A DNA stretch of 10,415 bases. Origin: an uncultured Plesiomonas sp. (GTDB lineage Bacteria > Pseudomonadota > Gammaproteobacteria > Enterobacterales > CAMTGL01). The translations under genes and the position numbers were made by a program. The stretch is taken from contig CAMTGL010000055.1 in the NCBI GenBank assembly GCA_947071955.1, positions 1 through 10,415 of the forward strand. The letters are read 5' to 3'. Positions within the stretch are counted from its first letter, which is position 1, and each line of letters begins with the position of its first letter. Under the pieces are notes generated by a model. It saw nothing but the letters and a program-made list of their open reading frames with translations. It ran no database searches and was not told the DNA's origin. Below, in pieces: positions 7,601 through 10,415 of this stretch.

Positions 7601-7905
7601 AACAATATCGCTGCACCGGCGGCAATGACATCACCTACAAAAACCAGCGTGGGGATAAAGTACATATTCAATCTGCCGTTAACCAGTTTGAGTGGTTATC
7701 ACTGAATAACCCGCAAAATATCGGTAATACGGTAACAGCGCTGGAAAATGATGCTCGAGGCTTGTGCTACATCAACCGTGCTAATTTCTACGGAGCAGGC
7801 TTTATTAATGATAAAGGCCAGTGTACTCAAACACCTGAGATTTACTGGTCAAATGGCAATCGTTGGACTTTTTCAAGCGGATACAGCCAACCGAGCTTTC
7901 GCTAA
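4657..7905 (+). CDS. secreted StcE/TagA-type M66 zinc metalloprotease with chitin-binding module
   Basis: A large exported protease (1082 residues) of the StcE/TagA mucinase family; StcE cleaves mucin-type glycoproteins. Residues 1-45 hold a basic stretch, a Leu-rich core and a cleavage site LYA|AE. Residues 50-102 form a CBM5/12-like chitin-binding module (W56, GGD at 64-66, KANWWTQG at 76-83, C50/C102). Residues 109-196 look like fibronectin type III. Residues 242-330 resemble the beta domain preceding M66 proteases. HELGHNYGLGH at 499-509 gives zinc ligands H499, H503 and H509 and catalytic E500; DTMAGG at 564-569 is a possible Met-turn. Two four-cysteine modules follow (707-816 and 959-1072), separated by an Ig-like stretch (C834, C880). 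StcE itself is about 900 residues and has no chitin-binding module. Family members leave by type II secretion, which is likely here. The gene is monocistronic. A TTG at 4690 (1071 residues) has a better ribosome site than this ATG. Confidence 0.93.
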   Translation: MILLKFKESTSLFTNSQTNKHPNKHKLLPLSLLSLSLLTVYPLYAAEIDCKSLPVWNNEQIFWGGDQAQYNNAAYKANWWTQGHNPESYSNAYQEWSLLGQCASEQQPPVPPEALAISSISDTGAAFIWEGHTEGTRYPMVLRTQADNTLQREWSGSAPNEYIGGLQAETAYQLEIRACHGDTCSEPRRIEFSTSAAQLGFTDALSPINELSGDLAGQVTFAQTHTTTSNKAQNAEVRRPNLVIERDALLMFTPVTDTPEQQNDLHRVSVEIYQQGVLIERLNMSPPSALPLSDQPDNGRQKVIYARNAWSIPLAWQYMKPGLSLRFIDGDERHGELPAHQIGFSGAPELVIQNIDLGFLTQPRNRNTVLKELAILSADYFQKIPVSRLVMADYTMGYFPKITLPNGTVYTERSDVDGGWHSGDMRENIGKALVSTGINNANFGITDTAGSSQSYYRYFNHITAHTSIGVYQNGNVVHGGSGGGGKVTLEHTTGNEWSHELGHNYGLGHWPDRASTQSQFTGWGYDARYQRFIGNLNWTKAPSTNTSGNETVAPFSDQFTYLLDTMAGGSAQGLVSRYTLHHQATARQTQQWLNAGLKLDKDSPSGYVRWNEEQQTYLTAETDQPIPLKTGVPVITLLGIYDPLTENPSQIYPLLYSNYGNLYRQPEPSTVTNHPEGWVSYQALTLEQKTADLWQTLPVADSEYLLCKFDYTPPSGSRMDFVGYVDPTTQQCTGGSDIYFAGSNNQRHVISSEPNAFSLRSKFGDTQVTYTPQTGGDEKNLCYLNTRDFYGAGYIENNKCRQVEGIKWKNKNNWSFRANQSFVKTYSERSQRQCMLVINTQHGQEQRIALSNARHSQNQSNKFHVNLPADNHPTDISVVCDDGQSQTVLDTLQTPVNPQASQLNGPIIIGQQDAYNALASALPSGWFSHLTAFNFEDLSVLDKASIAKMPVQGEDLPLCRFTFTDEDQTRTLHGYVERLGNQQYRCTGGNDITYKNQRGDKVHIQSAVNQFEWLSLNNPQNIGNTVTALENDARGLCYINRANFYGAGFINDKGQCTQTPEIYWSNGNRWTFSSGYSQPSFR
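4675..4692 (+). promoter_or_regulatory. ribosome site and TTG that may be the true protease start
   Basis: AAAGAGAG (4675-4682) lies seven bases before an in-frame TTG (4690-4692). The same AAAGAGAG precedes rplS in this window. The ATG at 4657 has only a weak AAGA upstream, and the predicted transcription start is at about 4658. Starting at the TTG would also shorten the signal peptide n-region from an unusual 26 residues to about 15. Confidence 0.45.
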
Positions 7906-7955
7906 ACACATTTTTCCATAACAGCGTGCTGTAAATACTGCGTGCTATCACCAAG

Positions 7956-7979
7956 CGGCCCTTCGGGGCCGTCTTTTTT
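7956..7979 (+). terminator. intrinsic terminator of the protease gene
   Basis: CGGCCC (7956-7961) pairs with GGGCCG (7966-7971) around a stable TTCG tetraloop and is followed by TCTTTTTT. This is a textbook Rho-independent terminator about 50 bases after the protease stop codon. It isolates the protease transcript from the acetyltransferase gene. Confidence 0.9.
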
Positions 7980-8265
7980 GTACCGCCAAAACCCCGTATA
8001 AACCCCTCATTCCGCCTTTATATTGCAGACCCTATTTTATTGTTTCATTGTTTTAAAAATCCGTTTTGGTGGGAAAATTTTTGCTACTGTCTAACTACTC
8101 TATAAAAGCAGCAATGGTCTGATTAAGGAATACCTCACAGAGATATTTCTCCAAAAAGAGTCTGTACAACACGCTTAAATTCAACACAGCAGCATGCAAT
8201 ACCCTGTACTACTCACTCAATAGATTGGCTGCTATATCCACCCCAACATCAGGCGAGATAACACC
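7980..8265 (+). promoter_or_regulatory. leader region of the acetyltransferase gene with a candidate promoter
   Basis: This completes the gap of 360 bases between the protease and the GNAT gene. TATAAA at 8101-8106 is preceded at 17 bases by TTTTTG (8078-8083), a weak -35, which would start transcription near 8113 and give a leader of about 150 bases. AAGGAAT near 8125 looks like a ribosome site but only stop-rich short frames follow. No further structure was recognised. Confidence 0.3.
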
Positions 8266-8745
8266 ATGAGCACATCTCAACATTCTGAAAAAAAAGCAAA
8301 AATAAATATTTTCCGTGCCACCACTGCCGATGCAGATAAAGTGGCTCCACTCTATGTGCAATACCGCGAATTTTATCATGTAGACCCACAACCCAAACAA
8401 GCGCTAGCATTTTTGCATGCCCGTCTAGAGCAGAACCAATCTGTTATTTTTTATGCTGAAGATGCAGAGCAAAATCCGGTAGGGTTTGCCCAGCTGTATC
8501 CGGTTTTTTGCTCTTTGCAGATGAAGCCGATTTGGTATTTATACGATCTGTTTGTTTCCCCCACAGCCCGTAAGCAAGGCATAGGTGAAGCGCTGCTAAC
8601 ACGTTGTAAACAATTTGGTGAGGAAACCGAAGCAGGTTTTATTATTTTGCAAACCGGTGTAGAGAACACGACCGCCCAAGCGCTGTACGAAAAAATGGGC
8701 TATCAGCGTGATACCGAATTCTATTCGTATATTCAGACACTTTGA
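8266..8745 (+). CDS. GNAT family N-acetyltransferase
   Basis: A cytoplasmic acetyl-CoA-dependent acetyltransferase of 159 residues, typical single-domain GNAT length. Motif A is clear: LYDLFVSPTARKQGIGEALL (residues 92-111), with the acetyl-CoA pyrophosphate-binding R-x-x-G-x-G at 102-107. Motif B, NTTAQALYEKMGYQ (134-147), is the usual helix-strand near the C-terminus. The N-terminal IFRATTADADKVAPLYVQYREFY is the typical strand-helix 1 substrate lip. The family resemblance is to small-molecule or HPA2-like acetyltransferases; the substrate (amine, amino acid, aminoglycoside or protein) cannot be read from sequence. AGGCGAG precedes the ATG at suitable spacing. It lies between the protease and an opposite-strand gene, with its own leader, so it is probably monocistronic. 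The first ten residues are polar and probably disordered. Confidence 0.9.
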   Translation: MSTSQHSEKKAKINIFRATTADADKVAPLYVQYREFYHVDPQPKQALAFLHARLEQNQSVIFYAEDAEQNPVGFAQLYPVFCSLQMKPIWYLYDLFVSPTARKQGIGEALLTRCKQFGEETEAGFIILQTGVENTTAQALYEKMGYQRDTEFYSYIQTL

Positions 8746-8777
8746 CAAGTAGGATCAGTGCAGCGGGAAAATCAGTG

Positions 8778-8818
8778 AGCTATTTACTTAGCAGCCATTT
8801 ACTCAGCAGCTATTTCCC
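8778..8818. repeat. 15-bp imperfect tandem repeat, 2.7 copies
   Basis: AGCTATTTACTTAGC (8778-8792) is followed by AGCCATTTACTCAGC (8793-8807) and a partial AGCTATTTCCC (8808-8818). The two full copies differ at two positions. It lies in the 236-base gap after the GNAT stop codon. The function is unknown, and it may be simple slippage-derived DNA. Confidence 0.75.
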
Positions 8819-8872
8819 ACAGACTCTACAATAAAGCTTAATTTTCAGCCGCTTTTCAGTGATAGCTGATTT

Positions 8873-8901
8873 TAATTTATAACAGGCTGTAATTTATAAC
8901 A
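8873..8901. repeat. 12-bp direct repeat TAATTTATAACA
   Basis: Exact copies at 8873-8884 and 8890-8901 are separated by five bases. The repeat unit is AT-rich, and the second copy overlaps the T-run of the adjacent minus-strand terminator. It may be a local duplication. Confidence 0.6.
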
Positions 8902-8940
8902 AAAGAATGCACGGGCAAATCATTATGATTTATCCGTGCA
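8899..8940 (-). terminator. terminator of the small exported-protein gene
   Basis: On the minus strand TGCACGG (8940-8934) pairs with CCGTGCA (8914-8908). Inside it AAATCA pairs with TGATTT, separated from the outer stem by a short mismatch. TTCTTTTGTTA follows. It begins about 40 bases after the stop codon at 8982. The plus strand has no T-run after the stem, so it probably serves only the minus-strand gene. Confidence 0.65.
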
Positions 8941-8981
8941 CCTCACAACAAGACCAACGCTCAAACAGGTGCTCACTCTGT

Positions 8982-9356
8982 TTAGTACACCTGCTGGCGC
9001 TTACACTCTGCGGGAATTTTGGTACTGACCGAATTCACTTTCACCAAACGATAAACACCATCATAGTCTTCAGCAAACTCACCTTGTGGTACATCTTCTG
9101 TCACATCGAGCACCACATAAATGGGCTGATAAGGCTGATGATTTTGTTCCGCCGTGGTTTTTGCCAGATCACGAAGCTGCTGTAATGCTTCAGGCTCACC
9201 ATTGAGCCAAAATACACTTGGGTCATTACAAGGCTGGAATGTCTCTACCCCCTCACCCCACACATACATTCCCTGTACCTGAATAGGGTCATCAGCAGCA
9301 TACACACTCGATGCAGATAACATTAACGCTACGGACAGAATGATTTTTTTGATCAT
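8982..9356 (-). CDS. small exported protein of unknown function
   Basis: 124 residues. Residues 1-20 form a standard Sec signal peptide: a double-lysine start (MIKKIILSVALMLSAS), then a VYA|AD cleavage site. The mature protein of about 104 residues should be periplasmic, or secreted; no lipobox cysteine is present. The region GMYVWGEGVETFQPCNDPSVFW (29-50) and QPIYVVLDV (77-85) look like short beta strands of an OB- or barrel-type fold. A similar VWG-x-E...F-x-PC...W pattern occurs in small periplasmic proteins of uncharacterised families, but I cannot name one with confidence. C43 and C118 could form a disulphide. The ATG is preceded by AGAGG at 12 bases, longer than ideal. It is not recognisable as YfiL, which occupies a comparable place in E. 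coli. It stands alone, with its own terminator. Confidence 0.8.
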   Translation of the reverse strand: MIKKIILSVALMLSASSVYAADDPIQVQGMYVWGEGVETFQPCNDPSVFWLNGEPEALQQLRDLAKTTAEQNHQPYQPIYVVLDVTEDVPQGEFAEDYDGVYRLVKVNSVSTKIPAECKRQQVY

Positions 9357-9605
9357 ATTTATTTCAAGCCTCTACAACACACGTCATGCGTTTTAACAAG
9401 AAACCACACTATATTGACTGAGACAACCCTAATTAGAAAGGTTCAGAGAAAAAAAGAAACGAAAGAAAAATATCACGTAAATACAGGCTATTTCAGCCGT
9501 TACACGGATAAAAAATAGAGGTAATAGAGACAATAGAGGGAAAACAGTAATGTGAGACAACAACAGAACAACCCAATATTGTCTACAACGCAGAACATCA
9601 GGCAT
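9357..9605. other. non-coding gap upstream of the small exported-protein gene
   Basis: Purine-rich on the plus strand and without a credible gene. Three 9-base units AATAGAGNN run in tandem at 9514-9540. TCACGTAAAT at 9473-9482 repeats part of the arm at 4481-4490. A promoter for the minus-strand gene must be here, but the best pair found (TTGTTA and TGTAGA, 17 bases apart, ending close to the ribosome site) is too weak to call. Confidence 0.5.
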
Positions 9606-9634
9606 AAAAAAAGCGGTTAGCTTTCGCTAACCGC
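9606..9634 (-). terminator. intrinsic terminator of the rplS operon
   Basis: On the minus strand GCGGTTAGC (9634-9626), loop GAAA and GCTAACCGC (9621-9613) form a perfect nine-base-pair stem with a GNRA tetraloop, followed by seven Ts (9612-9606). It lies 43 bases after the rplS stop codon, the expected end of the rpsP-rimM-trmD-rplS transcript. Confidence 0.95.
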
Positions 9635-9676
9635 CAGAAATAGATTTAACTATTTTGAGAACGTATCGCGCAGCGA

Positions 9677-10024
9677 TTAGTTCAGACGCTCTTTAATACG
9701 AGCAGACTTACCAGAACGCTCACGCAGGTAGTACAGTTTCGCTTTACGAACAGCACCACGACGCTTAACAGCCATGCTATCGATCAGTGGAGAGTGAGTC
9801 TGGAACACACGCTCAACACCTTCGCCGTTAGAGATCTTACGTACTGTGAACGCAGAATGCAGACCGCGGTTACGCTTAGCGATTACCACGCCCTCGAATG
9901 CCTGCAGACGCTTTTTGTCACCTTCAACAACCCAAACTTGTACAACTACGGTGTCACCAGGACGGAACGCAGGTACGTCTTGCTTCAGCTGTTCATCTTC
10001 CAGTTGCTTAATGATATTGCTCAT
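9677..10024 (-). CDS. rplS: 50S ribosomal protein L19
   Basis: L19 sits at the 30S-50S interface of the ribosome. The 115 residues equal the E. coli length and match it almost throughout: MSNIIKQLE at the start, then FRPGDTV, VVEGDKKRLQAFEGVVIA, NRGLHSAFTVRKISNGEGVERVFQTHSP and VRKAKLYYLRERSGKSARIKERLN. AAAGAGAG precedes the ATG at about five bases. It follows trmD by 33 bases, as the last gene of the rpsP-rimM-trmD-rplS operon, with a strong terminator after it. In enterics this operon is also tuned at the translational level; nothing in the short spacer settles that here. Confidence 0.98.
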   Translation of the reverse strand: MSNIIKQLEDEQLKQDVPAFRPGDTVVVQVWVVEGDKKRLQAFEGVVIAKRNRGLHSAFTVRKISNGEGVERVFQTHSPLIDSMAVKRRGAVRKAKLYYLRERSGKSARIKERLN

Positions 10025-10057
10025 AATTCTCTCTTTACCCTAGAATTAACTGAATCT

Positions 10058-10367
10058 TTAGTTCTGCTTACTGCCCTGAGATTCCTCTTGGAACTCAGTC
10101 AGAAGCACCGCTTGCTCGTCAGTCAGAGCTAGGCTTTCTAGAAGCTCAGGTCTTCTCAGCCAAGTACGGCCTAGCGATTGCTTTAATCGCCAGCGACGGA
10201 TATGCGCATGGTTCCCCGATAACAGTACCGGAGGCACTTGCATGTCATCTAACACCTCAGGTCGGGTGTAGTGTGGGCAATCTAACAAGCCATTTGCAAA
10301 AGAGTCCTCTTCTGCTGACGCTTGATGACCCAGCACACCCGGAACAAACCGTGCGACTGCATCTAAC
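10058..10367 (-). CDS. trmD: TrmD, tRNA (guanine37-N1)-methyltransferase, C-terminal part
   Basis: TrmD methylates G37 of tRNAs reading CNN codons, using S-adenosylmethionine, and prevents +1 frameshifting. About 103 residues are visible, in frame from 10366 and ending at the TAA at 10058-10060. LDAVARFVPGVLGHQASAEEDSF, GLLDCPHYTRPEVLDDMQVPP, VLLSGNHAHIRRWRLKQSLGRTWLRRPELL are near-identical to the E. coli C-terminal domain, which contacts tRNA and carries part of the knotted-fold active site. The open frame continues through the first methionine of this stretch, so the true start is beyond the window. The upstream end is cut by adaptor sequence at 10368, so the truncation is technical. It is co-transcribed with rplS. 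Confidence 0.96.
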
Positions 10368-10415
10368 CTGTCTCTTATACACTTATGACGCTGCCGACGA
10401 TCTTACGCGTGTAGA
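10368..10415. other. Illumina Nextera adaptor read-through, not genomic
   Basis: CTGTCTCTTATACAC (10368-10382) is the Tn5 mosaic end used in Nextera libraries. It continues to GACGCTGCCGACGA (10387-10400), then the eight bases TCTTACGC (10401-10408), then GTGTAGA (10409-10415), the start of the P5 flow-cell sequence read in reverse. Two bases differ from the standard adaptor between the mosaic end and the read-1 part. The reverse complement of the eight bases, GCGTAAGA, equals i5 index 517 as I recall it. The trmD frame diverges exactly where this begins. It should be masked. Confidence 0.95.

Noticed and set aside
8155..8225. Short leader peptide upstream of the GNAT gene
   Set aside because: ATG frames here end within a few codons (the longest about nine), with no ribosome site at proper spacing and no attenuator-like hairpin plus T-run.
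10368..10386. Tn5/IS50-like transposon end
   Set aside because: The bases match the engineered mosaic end, not the natural outside end, and are followed by Illumina read-1 adaptor, an index and P5 sequence. It is a library artefact.
1..10415. CRISPR array, tRNA or rRNA genes, integrase or IS transposase
   Set aside because: No regularly spaced 25-40 base repeats, no tRNA-like cloverleaf or CCA-ended stretch and no transposase or recombinase motifs were seen on either strand.

Overview
This window looks like gammaproteobacterial chromosome with enteric-style gene order. At the left is the 3' end of pheA (+), facing tyrA and aroF (both -). At the right are rplS and the 3' part of trmD (both -). 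The same order, pheA / tyrA-aroF / variable genes / rplS-trmD, is known from Escherichia coli and relatives, where yfiL-yfiR-yfiN-yfiB fill the middle. Here the middle holds different cargo: a DcuB-type C4-dicarboxylate carrier, a very large secreted StcE/TagA-type (M66) metalloprotease, a GNAT acetyltransferase and a small exported protein of unknown function. Moderate GC, enteric synteny and an M66 mucinase would suit a Plesiomonas-like organism, but that is a guess and not something the sequence proves.

Layout. 2-160: PheA C-terminus. 161-291: short convergent spacer with a candidate terminator hairpin. 292-2511: aroF-tyrA (read leftwards), the tyrosine branch operon, preceded at 2609-2704 by a promoter and three TyrR-box-like palindromes on the same helix face. 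2891-4237: dcuB, ending in an 11-bp-stem hairpin. 4284-4656: AT-rich non-coding DNA with an inverted CCTGTCAC/GTGACAGG pair and a candidate promoter. 4657-7905: the M66 protease, with signal peptide, CBM5/12-like chitin-binding module, fibronectin-III-like domain, protease with HELGHNYGLGH, and two copies of a four-cysteine module. 7956-7979: strong terminator. 8266-8745: GNAT acetyltransferase. 8778-8901: short repeats. 8982-9356 (-): small exported protein with its own terminator. 9606-9634: terminator of the ribosomal-protein operon. 9677-10367 (-): rplS and the truncated trmD.

How the genes relate. PheA, TyrA and AroF are the phenylalanine and tyrosine branch enzymes and the tyrosine-sensitive entry enzyme of aromatic biosynthesis. 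RplS and TrmD belong to the conserved rpsP-rimM-trmD-rplS translation operon. The central genes have individual terminators or differing strands and look like separately acquired units, not one operon. The protease is the standout: its layout suggests a secreted mucinase that can also hold on to GlcNAc polymers.

The last 48 bases (10368-10415) are not genomic. They match an untrimmed Illumina Nextera read-through adaptor including an i5 index, so trmD is cut by the contig end and not by biology.
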